Origin: Nissolia schottii
Taxonomy: Eukaryota; Streptophyta; Magnoliopsida; Fabales; Fabaceae
Direction: 5' to 3'
DNA: 64,000 nucleotides
NCBI GenBank assembly: GCA_003254905.1
Contig: QANU01013978.1
Span: forward strand, 107,565 to 171,564
Below, one piece after another: positions 12,201 through 24,031 of the stretch. Below the pieces are notes generated by a model. That model saw only the letters and a program-made list of their open reading frames with translations. It was not told the DNA's origin and ran no database searches. The translations under genes and the position numbers were made by a program. How positions within the stretch are numbered: the first letter of the stretch is position 1; the number at the start of each line of letters is the position of its first letter.

Positions 12201-13165
12201 ATCGCGAGGGTGAAAAGTCACCTAAAAATGATAGTCGCACTAGAGTGACAAGAATTCTATACGAATAGGATTACGACATGGTTTAAGACTTGACAAGAAA
12301 AGTATGATACGATTCAAAGATAGTCTTTTGGGAGGAAACGGTTATCAACAGATATCTATCATAAAAAAGGTAACTTCCCTTCTGACGTGGCACACAAAGG
12401 GTAATAACTACCTATCTTTAGAACTTGACAAGCATATTATGGACATGTGACGAGAAAACCGTTGCACATACGTGTCATGCATGTTGGCTTAACTAGCCCG
12501 AATTTTTCGGACCACAACAGGCCGAGTGGTAACCGTTGCTAGAACGGGAGAATGACGATTAGAGACCCTGAAATTCTATAAATAGAGGGCTCCAAGAACG
12601 AATTAAAGGTGGTTCATTGAACCAAATACTAGCATAAGTCCTCGGTCGACAACAGCAGTACACAAAAACCCAATGTATGTCACCTCCTTTTACTTTTCTG
12701 CATTTTACTTCTTACTTCAGTAGGAGTAGTTCTTAGTTCCTAGTTCATTAGTGTCTTTTCTTTTATCACTTGCAAGTTTAATCCTTTGCTTTCGCAAGGA
12801 TATTGTATTTTGGAATCACTTTTGGGTTATCATAACTAAAAGTATTGCAATTTCACTTCTCCACTTCTTGCATTCTAAATTCACACTCATGTTCTTTACC
12901 TAGAACTCTTAATCGCTTGTCTTGTCATAAAACAATCTTTTGCGTCTGTACCAAGTAATTTCCCAAAATTATTTCGTGTAAAACACTAGCTATTCATGTA
13001 TTCAATATTCATAAACAAAACGCGGGATAGGTTTTGGAATCAAAATGTAATTTTTAAGATTCTTTTCCAATGATACTAATTCTGAATAAAAACCAGTGAT
13101 TTCCCTGTCTGGACCAAGGTCAATAAATTTTCCAAGGGAACGACCAACAATGACTTATCCAATTG
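12200..13165 (+). mobile_element. LTR-like block with TATA box, unassigned family
   Basis: The promoter-like segment CTATAAATAGAGGGCTCC at 12576-12593 is followed by a long pyrimidine-rich stretch (CTTTTACTTTTCTGC, ACTTCTTACTTCAG) with no coding potential, as in many plant long terminal repeats. No second copy, primer-binding site or coding part is visible. This could be a solo LTR fossil or an isolated promoter. Both ends are approximate. Confidence 0.3.
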
Positions 13166-13169
13166 CAAA

Positions 13170-14030
13170 TCTATGTTTCAAATGTGGACATTACTCCATC
13201 CATAATAAGCAATATCTTCTTCAATGAGAGCAGCTTTTAATGATTTTGAGAAGAAACAAATGGAGATCTGATAGGTAAGTCACATCATCAAGGAAGTCAG
13301 AACGAACAAGTACGGTCATTTCGTCCCTTCCTCGTTCTCTCTCTTGTTTCCCATAAAACTGAAGAAATCTCAAATAGGAAGTAAGCGTGTGAGACAAAAT
13401 CTCTTTTCCTAATTTCCATTTTCGTGAGGCCATCCTTCTTTTTCAATAACAATTTATCATTTTTTTTCTTTTGTTAGTTTAAGATTTTTATTTAATAAAT
13501 AATTTACATCTGTTTCTTGAAATAACAAACCTTGTTTTTTTCCCTTTTATGTATGTTTTTTTTTCTTTTTGTAAAAGTTGTATAGATGATAAAAATATTC
13601 AAATTTATGATGTAAGAAAATACAATGCATTCTTTAAATTGCAGTAGTGGTATTGGCCTTTAAGGTGAATTGTGCTTAATATTGGTAATCTTTAGGCGAG
13701 AAACAGAGTTACAATAAGTAGAACATATTTATTTCTTATTAGCGTTAAATCTAATGTACTTTATTGATTTATAAGTGTCGATAGACTTTTTTATAAATGA
13801 TTTTTTTTATTATAGTAAAAAAAAAGCATCTTACCAAAATTTTTATCATATAAATAAAAGAATAATTTATTTCAATAACAATAAAATTTTATATTACCGA
13901 ATTTAATACTTAAATTTAAACATAATCTAAATCTTAATTGATGTTATTCTTTCTATGTCAAAACCCCTTTTTTCCATTCGCTTCATTAGCTCAAAACTCT
14001 CACCTTCATATAATTTTTGTAGTTCTACGA
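13170..14030. other. AT-rich intergenic DNA, nothing recognised
   Basis: A minus-strand frame at 13221-13433 has no family signature. The rest is low-complexity A/T runs. Confidence 0.5.
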
Positions 14031-14033
14031 TGT

Positions 14034-14243
14034 CTTAGAGTCTGTTTGATTTGCGTTTATGTTTCCTGTTTTAATATTTTCTTAATTTTTATAATTTTGA
14101 GAAAAAATAGTGAAAACAAGAAATGAAAATAGAAAACAAGAATTTTCTGTCTCTATTGTTTTCCCTTCACAAAATCCTAATTAAAAAAGAAGAAACAAAC
14201 TAAAAAATGGGAAATGAAAACGCCATTCAAATAAACCCTTACT
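14034..14243. mobile_element. MITE-like element with imperfect inverted ends
   Basis: The left end (GTCTGTTTGATTTGCGTTT) and the reverse complement of the right end (GGGTTTATTTGAATGGCGTTT) match imperfectly, and both continue into TTTCC-type sequence. GAAAACAAG-type stretches fill the interior. A related sequence occurs at 22849-23100. No coding capacity. Confidence 0.5.
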
Positions 14244-14396
14244 TTACAAATTTTGTTGTGCAATTAAATTTATTAGCTCATTTCATAACAAAATAACATA
14301 GGGGTTTTAGTTGATTTGTGGAATATTCTTTTTAAATTTCTTAAATTAACCCTTATTTATAGGTGATATACTAATTTCTTGTGTACAATTATACAT

Positions 14397-15760
14397 CATT
14401 ACTAGAAAAACACTCAATAGCAACCGAATTACCGATAGAATATTTATGCTAATAGCTACTGATAGAATATTTTTGCCGATAGATACCGACAAATTATTTT
14501 TACAAAAACGTCAAATGACTCGGGAGACTATCTCAACAAAACTTACCGGACTGATTTAAGTATTTGTTGTTAAATATGTCCAAAAAAAAACCTTCTCATC
14601 ATTTAACGCCAACAATGTTACCAATGTATTATTCCAGCGACAACGACAGTAATATTTTTATTATCATTTTTAGGTAGGTGCCTGCGAAATTTTTGATCAA
14701 TGTTTAAATTACGTTTTGGTGTAGTTATTGTTGTGTTCTTGAAACGTAACATTCATTTAATGTAGCTACCGACCAAAAAGGTCGTCGATCAAGGCGAATT
14801 TTGAGAACTCCTTGGTATTGCCGTGTTATTGGAATGCAAAGCTTAATTAATCTTAGCTACCAACTATTATTTTGTTTACTTAGCTTAGCATTTATAAGAT
14901 CAAAATGAGCTGCACAACCCATTTTCTAACTATCTCTCTCACGATGTCCTTCTCCTCTCTTCCCCCACACAACCAGTACTTCTTGTCCCATCGTGACCCC
15001 ACTGCGTTCCCACCTTTACCACCATGGTGCACATATTGTGCGCCACCTCTGCCACTGCCATGGTCACCAACACCTCGTTTCCCACCGTCGGGAACCTCCA
15101 TCACCATTATATTCCTCTTATTTATCATTTTTGTTATTTTTTTTATTTGTTATAAATTTGTTGATTTGTGATTATATCTTTGATTTGGGGATTAGGGTTG
15201 ACTGATTTGTGGGCTAGGGTTTTTTGATCTGTGGGCTACGATTTTGATATAGGTGTTAGGGTTTTAATATGTGTGTTAGAGTTCTAATATTTTTTTATAT
15301 GACAGACCAAAGTGCAAATCTAACTGGACATCAACAAGTTACAAACAACCCACCATCGAACGACCCACCACCACTTCCAATTGATGAGTTTGATATAACG
15401 GTGAAAGATTTGGAAAATCGAACATTGCTCGTCATGAAAAAGTGCATGCTCAGGCTCAGATAATTTGTCATTTATGATGTAATTGCATAATTAGTAGTTT
15501 AGAATGTAAAATTAATAGTTTCTTTTAAAAAAATTAATACATTCCATACTGACAGAAATTTCGGTCGGTTAGTGTCTCAAACACAACATTCATGTTGGGC
15601 ATCACTAACGCTGGCGACAGATTTTGGAACACGTTGGTAACATCTAACGACCAAAATATTATCGACGTATTTTCGGACTTTGGTGAACCTGTTAGCATCT
15701 CTGAAAACCATCAATAATATAAGGAAACACGTTGGTAATTTTGTCAAAAATGAACGAGAA
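14397..15760 (+). mobile_element. CACTA-type element (copy B), non-autonomous or truncated
   Basis: The left end CATTACTAGAAAAACAC is a variant CACTA terminus. It is followed by subterminal motifs of the form ACCGATAGAATATTT. A gene-like leader at 14905-15100 (CT-rich, then CCACC-rich) leads into a TAGGGTT-rich, intron-like stretch and an exon starting ATGACAGACCAAAG at 15299, open to about 15463. Further subterminal motifs (TTGGTAA, CGGTCGG) lie at 15550-15740. No matching right terminal repeat was found, so the right edge is an estimate. The layout repeats that of copies A, C, D and E. Confidence 0.65.
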
Positions 15761-17213
15761 CCCCTCTCAACTAGGGGGGAGGGGGGAGGTTTCATGACAT
15801 GGTCCAATCCAAATGACCAACTCAAGGCTTCTTTAATCGAGTTTTAATTAATGAATTTGACTCAGTACACTTTTCATTAGTAATAAATTTTAAAAATTTG
15901 TACTTCACTAGTATATTTTACGTAGTATAATTTGACTATTTTTATAAATATTATTTGTCCTTAAACAATATGTATCTTGTTTATAAAATTTGATGGCCCT
16001 ATTATATACAATGTCCAAATATTTTAAAGTAGTTTTATATCTAGTTGACCATTTGTCATGTCATTATCAAACTGATGAATTTGAGTATAAAAAATTGAGC
16101 TGAATTTGGGTCAAGCCAATCCGTCCCGATTCGGCAATATACACGCCTTATCTCAACGATGTCTTTTTAATATCTTGACGTTAAACACAAAACCCAGTTC
16201 TCTATCTAGATGTTCTTAATTTAGCTATCACATACTAATCATTGATTTAATCTGTTAGTTATTCAATAGAAAAAAAACAAAAGAATAACAGGATACGTAA
16301 TTAGCACAGTATAAAAAAAAGGAGTAAAAAATTAAGGGGTATAATTACACTATTTTTAAACTCGGGAAAACTTGCCCAATGAATATTGTTTAAGGTGGTT
16401 TTGGCAGTGTAACCTAAAATTAAATAATAATTACACAATAAAAATAAATTGAGGGTGTTATTTAAAGATGCTAACTCTATTTACTTCGAAATTTATTTCA
16501 TTTTAAATTAAAATGTTCGTTTACACTTTTATATTGTTATATTTTAAAAAAAAATTATTAGTTCAAAATTATTTACAAATTAAATGATAATTAAAAATAT
16601 TCTTGATAATCATTAAAAGAAACCACATTATTAAAATTTATCTTTTAAGAAGTTTCTAGTTTTTATAGTAAAGGGTCGAAAATTTTAATAGTGTGCAAAT
16701 TTAATATTTAAAATTCAATATATATATATATATATATATATGTCTAACTCTTGGTTGGTTCAAATAGTGTGTAAAATTAATATTTAAAATTTAAAATATA
16801 TATACAAGTTTTAATTCTTGTCGGGGAAATAAATTAGCATTAAGAGAGTCTTATTCTAGTGAGTCAACTTGAACTAAATTAGGTGAATATTGGTGATTTC
16901 AATCACAAAATTCAAAACTATATGATCTTTAAAACTATTTTGTTTTTTTGGGGATAGATTGACGAGAAATCTTGACCTTCCTGAAAAAGGGGGTGGAGGA
17001 GAAACTCATCGTTGATTCGTTCTCAAAATTGAAAAAATCATTCTTCTCTAACTATCGATCAAACCAGAATTGGGCCATCTCTTAGGCTTCCTCCAAATTG
17101 GTGCTTTTAAATTTGAAAATTTGATTGGGTTTCTATGTTTCCGAACAATCTCAAATGACTGGCCCAAAATATAAAAAGTAGCAATTGTTGAGTGTCTTTT
17201 GTTGTTGCGTCAA
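15761..17213. other. Intergenic DNA, no gene seen
   Basis: AT-rich sequence with a (TA)n run at 16719-16741. No exon-like or repeat-family signal was recognised. Confidence 0.55.
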
Positions 17214-17227
17214 ATTCTAACCTCCAT

Positions 17228-17338
17228 TAACTAACGAGAGTTGGTCCAAGTGATAAGTGGCTTGATATCGCTTAAGTAAGGTCTCGAGTTAGAGACCTTA
17301 TATACGCCTTGGATACTGGGTAGGCAACCTAAAAAAAA
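17228..17338 (+). mobile_element. tRNA-derived SINE with 14-bp target duplication
   Basis: ATTCTAACCTCCAT occurs exactly at 17214-17227 and 17339-17352, enclosing a 111-bp element that ends in a nine-A tail. Inside are A-box-like (TGGTCCAAGTGATAAGTGG) and B-box-like (GGTCTCGAGTTAGAGACC) segments. The 3' part CCTTGGATACTGGGTAGGC is nearly the same as in the SINE at 34452-34610, so these belong to one family. The perfect duplication implies a fairly young insertion. Confidence 0.92.
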
Positions 17339-17352
17339 ATTCTAACCTCCAT

Positions 17353-18440
17353 CCATGACCAAAAAGATTCCTCTTTGCAAATGTAGAGGCACACAAATCT
17401 CATCCTCTCCACATTGAGGTTAGAAATACAGGCACGACACAAGCAAATAATCTTCTTTCAGAGTAGACAACCACTTTTATTTGCTTGTTTGTCAAAATAA
17501 TAATAATTATTTTTTAAATAATTAGTTTCTTATATTTGCATAAATTTTTAAAATACTCAAAATTTAAAAAAAAAAATCAATTTTCAGCTTCTTTTTAGAA
17601 AAGCTGAACAGAATAGCTTCTAAAAAAAAATTTGTTTGATTTTTTGAGTTCTATATAAAGATCAAAATTTTAATAACTTTTTACAAGCTGAAATAAACAC
17701 ACTAAATAGCGTTGTGTTATTTATGGTGGTGTCACCCACACTTAATTTCTCTTCTTTTTTTAAATAGTAGTTCATAATTTAAATAAACTTATATTAGAGT
17801 CGATTCGATGTATCATATGTTAGTTAACTTCTTTTATTACTAAAATAAAAGTAAAAATGTTGTTTTGCACCAAAATACTCGGTCACTCATGAGCCACCAT
17901 ATATTTGGTGTGGAAAAGGACAAAGTTGAGGTTATCACATGTGTCAAATTTTTATTAGTGGAACAGAGACTTTCGGACAGAAGGGTGAGATAAAAGATTT
18001 CCATTCGAGGAGAGGGTAGGTGAATTGATGCAGAGAGTTAAAATTTTTTGATGAAGAGACAATATAACTTTTTTTTTTTTAATTATGAGTTTAACTTTGA
18101 TGGAGAGTCAGTATAAATTTTTTTATACATTCATTTAATTAATTTATTTCATTTTAACAATATTTGTTGATTTGTTAATATATGATTGAATGACAGTCAC
18201 TGCATTTTAATTAAATCTTTTTATTATTTTATGGGACTCACTATATCTAATATTTATATCCTTGAGTACACGGTAACTCATGCTTAGCAGAATATTTTAG
18301 TGTTTAAATAACAATATCAAAAAAGACATTTACAACTTTTCATAACGTTGGATTATTTGAACATTATAATCATGTCACACCTACTTTGGAAGGGCAATAG
18401 AATAAATAAAAAAAAAAGAAAAAAAAAGAGTAAAATACTG
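17353..18440. other. Intergenic DNA downstream of the MYOB-type gene
   Basis: AT-rich, with no exon-like signal. A-rich tracts near 18408-18430 may lie just past the end of the gene encoded on the minus strand. Confidence 0.5.
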
Positions 18441-18449
18441 TTTACCATT

Positions 18450-19137
18450 GACAACCATAACTACCAAATAAATACAGATTATACAAGATGATGGACACAT
18501 GACTTTGCTGTGAGGATTCCAAGCCAAACTTTTCGGCACCATCATTTTCACCTACTTCCCTACACTCCCCTCTAACAAACCTAACAAAGGACAAAGGGAA
18601 ATGAAGGATAAAAATAACCAAAATTTTGGGCTTCACACAAATTTCTTTTGTAGGTAGCCCAAACTGACGCATTAAATATGGACCGAATTCAACCTTTGTA
18701 GTCTGCATCATTCATCAATTTAACAAACCATGACATGACACGGCAAATCCCTCCCTCCATGGAGAAATTTTCCCAAACATTTTGTGCCACAAAATCTGAT
18801 ACCACGCTGCTGCATGATGATGCAGTGTGAGAGATGACTCCCGTAAATCCTAGTTGTGCATATTCATCATGATCACCTTCAGATGTTCCAACAACACAAC
18901 CTGCATTATTTAGTGAGCATGTATAAAACCTTGGTGCTTTGGAATTAATGGTAAACTAGAATCACAAATTCTGATAAACAAAATGTTAAAGAGAGCCAGG
19001 ATTTGGGTTTGAATTTATTTATAAGATTGATGCTACATGCATGCTAATCTTGATCCGTCGTTAAATGAAATAAAGTAATAAGGCTCACTTGTATGCGTCG
19101 AACCAAGTCCATAATCATGCACGTCTCAGCCTCTTGT
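18450..19137 (-). other. 3' untranslated region of the MYOB-type gene, with an intron
   Basis: After the stop at 19138, a minus-strand donor (ACAA|GTGAGC, intron from 19088) and an acceptor (AATGCAG|GTTGTG, exon resuming at 18900) define a likely 188-bp intron (18901-19088) in the 3' UTR. The junction lies 49 nt after the stop, just inside the ~50-55 nt limit usually associated with nonsense-mediated decay. The 3' end near 18450 is a guess. Confidence 0.5.
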
Positions 19138-22100
19138 TCACTCCAATGGATCACTACCCAAGCTCTTGAGTCGAACCTCCACAGCCTTAAGATCACGAAG
19201 GTGCTGCAAGATCTCTTGAAGCAGGTCCACTCCTTTGTCCCCGTTCTGTATGGACCCCACGCAATGCTGCAGAAACTCCCTGTCAGTTTCAAGCGCTTGC
19301 AGCCTCTCGTAAACCCGATCGACCTCCTCCTCGATCGACGCCTTCGCCGCGCCAGCAAGAACCGGTTCGGGCTCCGTCGCCGGCGAATCGTCGAACGCAC
19401 GCGCTTCCTCGGCCTCATTCTCGGCCGCGTCTAGATACGGAAGCAGAGTTTTGGCCAGCGAGCCCATCGTTCTTCCGGGGAAGTGTTTGGCATTCTCGTC
19501 TGAAAAATCATTATCGGAACGCGCGTTGACGCTGTCCTCCGGAGTGCCGCCGTGATTCCAATTCTCGTGAACCAGTTCCTCGTTTTCTTCCAAGCTGAGA
19601 ATCTTTTCCTCCAACGCTCTCAGCTGATCGAGGATGGAGGCTCGTTCTTCCTCGAATTCCGCCAGCGAGTCATCGAGAGCGCTCACGTGATCCACGCACT
19701 CCAACGCCATGTCCTCCAGATCTGTGACCGCGTCGGCGTTTCCATCGCCTCGGCGGTCGAGATCGATCGGAGGATCATCGCCGTCTTTGATTCTCTTTAG
19801 AACGCTCAATCTCTCTCTGGCTTCGTAATCCATGACCTTGTGCCTGTACTCCTCCAACTCCCTCTCGAGCTCTTGCTTCTCTCTCTCCCTCTTCAGCATC
19901 AGCTCGTTCAGGAGCTGCAGCGCCTCCTGGTCGTACTCGGCCTGCTCTTCCATCATCCTTTGGTACTGCAGCGCCTCCATCTGCATCGCCGCCTTCTCCT
20001 CCTGCAGCCTCGTGATCATCGCCATCGTTTGGTTCGCGGCGACCGCGGAGGCGCTCCTCTCTTCCTCTAGCTCCTGGTACACGGCGCTCAGCGCCTTTCT
20101 TTCCGACTTTAAGGCCGTCTTGAGCCGCTCTATCGTCGTCGGCGAAGGATCGCCGCCATTTTCCGCCTCGCTGGCCACGCTGCCGTCCACAGAGTCCTCT
20201 GCTCCTGGCTCTCTCTTGTCGAAGAGCGTCAGTTTCCGGTAATGCAGGCCGTCGGCCGACGTGGGAGTTTCCGGAAGCTTCTCTTCTTCGGCCTCGTGTG
20301 GTTCGGAGCACTTGGATGATCGATGCCCCCTCTCTTCGTGCTTTTCGTCGGCGGAGGCTGTTTTCTCAATCGCTTCGGCATAGTCATTGTCATCTGCACC
20401 TGTTTTCTCTTTACCTAAATTGCGAATCAAAAAGTGCGCCTACCATTAACAATGTTGTTATACATAAATAATGATTTGAGTGCTTCGGAAAACTATAATC
20501 GTTTACTGGTCTTTCTAATTGAAATCCAAACATGCTAGAAGATGTAGCAAACTATGAGAATTTCTCGATTGAAATGAAGGGAAATATTTGCATTTATTGA
20601 TCAAGGTGCAAGATGTAAAACTTACAACATAGGTTGTTCTGTGCAATGATATCATCAAAGGCATTGGCAACTGCAGCATCATCCTCACTCTCTGAAGATT
20701 GATCTTCTGCTATGCATTGACATGAGCTGGCCGGTTCTTCCATGTCTGCTTCTGTATTGTTGTCAACATTCGATAAACTCTGAGGCTTGCTTAGATTATT
20801 CTGAGCAAGGAATGCTTCAAAGGCATTTTGAACTTCAGTGTCATCCTCGCTTGTTGAAGATTCATCTTCTGTTGAAGATCCATCATCCGTTGAAGATTCA
20901 TCTTCTTTGCTGCTTTCGTGTGAGCAAAGCGGTGGTTCTTGAGATAGAGGCAGATCAACTGCATGACCAAAAGCTTGTAATTTTTTTTTAAATAGTCACA
21001 ATGTACTAAATAATACCATTCAACCTAAGCATACTATGACCGAGAGCTAGTGGCTCAAGTGGCATCTCCCTTGTATCTGTGCCAAGGAGTAAATTCAACG
21101 AGTCGTGTTCGACTCTTCTAGAAGACACATAATGTGTCTGACCAATCCCAATATCTATATCAAAAAAAAAACTAAGCATACCATGTGACAACTAACAACA
21201 CAATAAAAAGAAATGGGAAATTGAGCAACACAAGTGTGATTTGTGAACCTTGTTTTACCTTGATTATTATGTTGTTCTTCTGAGGCAGCTTTAACACTTC
21301 TTTCATCATTCAGCATAGTTTCGGCTTCTTCAGTAGTAACCCTTTCTGGACGTACCTTAGCCGCTGAATCCATTTTAAACTCTTCAATTTCCAGAACTAT
21401 AGAATTTTCCAAGCTTGGCATACTTGCATCAAAGCTTTCAAGTTCTCTAATGCTTGTTTCCTCTTCACCATCATCCATTTTGAGTGTGCTTGAATGTGCT
21501 TCAACAGCAGAAGGCTCAATCTCTTGCTCCATCTCCACTGGATCCTCATCTATTTTGCATGATTCACAATGCATAGAGGTGATAGAGTCTATAAACTTGA
21601 TGGGTATCAAGCGGCGATGATCATCGCACGCTGCATCATCATTCTCAAAGTGCACATTGATGACCTCAATTGATCTATCCTCCAAGAATGAGGCCTTCAT
21701 AGCAGAATCATCGGCGAACCGGTGAATAAAACTTCCGGAACTGCTTGGATCCATCTCAGTGATGTTGAGATCATCTTCCTTCTCATCCTTCTCTGCAACA
21801 TCCTTCTCATCAGATTGCAAGTTGGAGACGGAACTCAACCGATCCTCTGCCACTTCCCTGAGTATAAAACTCTCAATATCAGAAAGTATCTGGTGCTCAT
21901 CATCATGATCCTCCTCCTCCCCATTGTTTCTCTCAAATCCAATCCCTTTACTATCACTGCCTTCTTTCTCACCATCTTCTATTGATTCCACAATAAGGGA
22001 ACCTTTGCTTGTGTAATTCCCATCATCGCCCCAAGAAGGCTTCAGTAGAAGATAAGGAGGGTAAAGCTGGCTTCTCAAGCTCTCATTGCAGCAAGAACAC

Positions 22101-22555
22101 TTGTTTGTGTTCTCAACAACATCTTCATCATTCTTTTCTTGACTCACCCATGAAATGAAACCAATCCTGTGCCTGATTCCAAGTGAGTGTTCATGATGGT
22201 TTGGCCTAGAGGCCAAACAATCCTCACACATGTTTTGTGTCTCAGCAAGCCTTTGATGATTTGAGCAGTAGCCTAATTTGGAGATTTCTGCTGCATGAGC
22301 CTCACACACAAGATCTTTATCCAAATCTGTTGAACTTTTCTTCTTCCCTGGCTGCAAAACATGATCAACCCTGGAGCACAAGAGGCATGGGTGTTGGAGG
22401 CCAAAGAAAATGGCAAACCTTGTGATGAGGTAGCTGAAGAAGGAGTTGAGGAGGAGGAGGACTATCAGGAGCCATTCAAGGACTGCGTAGACTAGAATCA
22501 CAACCATTTTGTTGGTGTTTCTGTGCAACATGGTTGCAAACTTGTTGGCAGCCAT
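19138..22555 (-). CDS. Myosin-binding protein (GTD-binding/DUF593 family), MYOB-like
   Basis: Three coding exons (22555-21259, 20958-20629, 20414-19138) give about 967 residues; phases agree across both introns. The N-terminus MAANKFATMLHRNTNK leads into a hydrophobic membrane segment at about residues 18-46, then a cysteine motif (PCLLCSRVDH) and a CxxC-rich stretch, typical of plant MYOB proteins. The middle is acidic and serine-rich. The GTD-binding domain (about 634-735, from ERLKTALKSERKAL to EEYRHKVMDYE) is a coiled coil that in this family binds the globular tail of myosin XI. Known members act as myosin receptors on motile vesicles. The start is the first ATG after a purine-rich leader and matches the family N-terminus. 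From memory, MYOB1/2 of Arabidopsis are the closest relatives. Oddity: exon 2 repeats a SEDD...AQNNL block (residues ~469-488 and ~523-542). Confidence 0.93.
21039..21171 (+). mobile_element. SINE in intron 1 of the MYOB-type gene, antisense to it
   Basis: CTAAGCATACTATG (21025-21038) and CTAAGCATACCATG (21172-21185) form a 14-bp target duplication with one mismatch. Between them are an A-box (TGGCTCAAGTGG), a B-box (GTGTTCGACTCTT) and a final A-rich tail after ATATC. It lies within the 300-bp intron 20959-21258, making up nearly half of it, in reverse orientation to the gene. There is no sign that it supplies splice sites. Confidence 0.93.
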
Positions 22556-22617
22556 TGATGTTAGTTAGTTCTGTTTCTCCACTTTCCTTCACTCTGTTGA
22601 ATCTTGTGTTTTGGATG

Positions 22618-22640
22618 GATGTGTGTGTGTGTGTGTGAGT
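22618..22640. repeat. (TG)n microsatellite in the MYOB leader
   Basis: About ten GT/TG units lie in the purine-rich stretch upstream of the MYOB-type start codon, probably within the 5' UTR. (AC)n on the transcript strand. Confidence 0.85.
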
Positions 22641-22848
22641 GTGAAGAGTGCAGGAGAGAATTGGGAGAGGGGGAAAGAGTGAGAGCAAGGGAAAGAAGGG
22701 AAGGATGCTATGTCTCAGGTGAACTATAAAGAATAGCAAAAAAGATTCCAAGGAAAATGTAGAGTCTGATCCATTTCTCTTTTCATTTTCTCTTTAATGA
22801 TTTCAGTTTGGCTTTTGTTTTCTAAGACTTTATGAGAGAAACAATGAA

Positions 22849-23100
22849 AATAAAACGGGTTTGATTTCAGTTTTCATATTTCACGAATTTCTTATTTTTA
22901 AGATATTATAAAAAAAAATTATGTTTCCTGTTATCACCGTTTCCTTCGCACGGTCTTCAAAATAGGAAATGAATACGGAAACCAAACACACCCTAGGTTT
23001 CTTGATTCAATTTCTTGTTTTCATTATTTCCCTTACAAAATACAAGAAACAGAAAACTAGAATGAAAACAGGAAATGAAACCAAAAACCAAACACCGTTG
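22849..23100. mobile_element. Composite MITE-like debris
   Basis: It contains GGTTTGATTTCAGTTTTC at the left and GGAAATGAAACCAAAAACC near the right, inverted relative to each other, plus an inner copy GGAAATGAATACGG. The same words occur in the element at 14034-14243. It lies about 300 bp upstream of the MYOB-type start and may form part of its promoter region. Confidence 0.4.
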
Positions 23101-23179
23101 TGCTTCTCGAGTTTTGCAGGACAGCAAGAAAGTTTTGAGAGTAATTGGCAAGGGGGCCAGAAACGTGCAAGTGATTGAG

Positions 23180-24031
23180 TCAGTTGTATAATTGTGAGTA
23201 GTGTGCAAACATAATTAGTTTACCTAAAGGCTAAAGTGGATCTCAGCAGTGACAATGATACCATAATATTATCTTTTTCATCTGTGGTTGTTTCAAGGGC
23301 ACCGGACATTATAATTACCTGGTAACTAATTTTGTTGCATGCAACACTTTTTTAATTTGATCTGTCAAATCATATTGTATTGCATTGTATTACCATATAA
23401 GTGTCCAAAATGAATGCGTGCGTTGGGGTTATAATTGGGTATGTGAGAGTTCCGAAAATCATCCATAATTAGTATTGAGGTGTAACACACTATAGAGATA
23501 CGTCAGAATGTGATAAGTATATGCAAGAAAATAAAGCTATTTTACTAAAGAAATGATAAAGTTATTTTGATAAAGAAAATAAATACCATAACATCATTTC
23601 ACATTAAAAAGCTAAATGGAAGAAGCGTAACCCCAAAAAAGAAAAAGAAAAGAAGAAATACGAAACATGCAAAGGACCGCCTTGTTGTTCCATGAGCTTT
23701 GGTTTGGACCACTCCACGCGCAAGGTGGGCCCCACCACTATCCATATGAAAGTGGCTAGTGGGCCATACATACGATTGTTACTTCAGGCCCACCTTGTAG
23801 TAGTACTAATAGACAAACGCTCTAACAAATGACATAAACTTCTAAAATTCATAATTCACTATATAACTTTCTAAACATTATGTGCGTCACTTTGTCTAGA
23901 TCGTGATTTGAAGGGTGTAAATTAAGCTTTAATTCATTTCAACATTTCATTTTAGTCTCAAATAGCTTGAGAGTAAGTAAAAGAACAATTTTTTTTTTCT
24001 CCAAAAGTAAACATTCACTTTAGTCAATAGA
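23180..24031. other. Intergenic DNA upstream of the MYOB-type gene
   Basis: No exon-like signal. The segment 23700-23810 is higher in GC and contains ACGCGCAAGGTGGGCCCCAC-like text, including a TGGGCCCCAC word that resembles plant TCP-type promoter sites. This is a weak suggestion only. Confidence 0.35.

Noticed and set aside
14905-15205. Pro/His-rich small proteins
   Set aside because: Compositional translation of the CCACC-rich leader of CACTA copy B; equivalent frames recur in copies C, D and E.
19775-20311. Long charged frames on both strands overlapping the MYOB last exon
   Set aside because: They are alternative frames of a GC-rich coiled-coil coding exon. The DUF593 frame on the minus strand explains the sequence.
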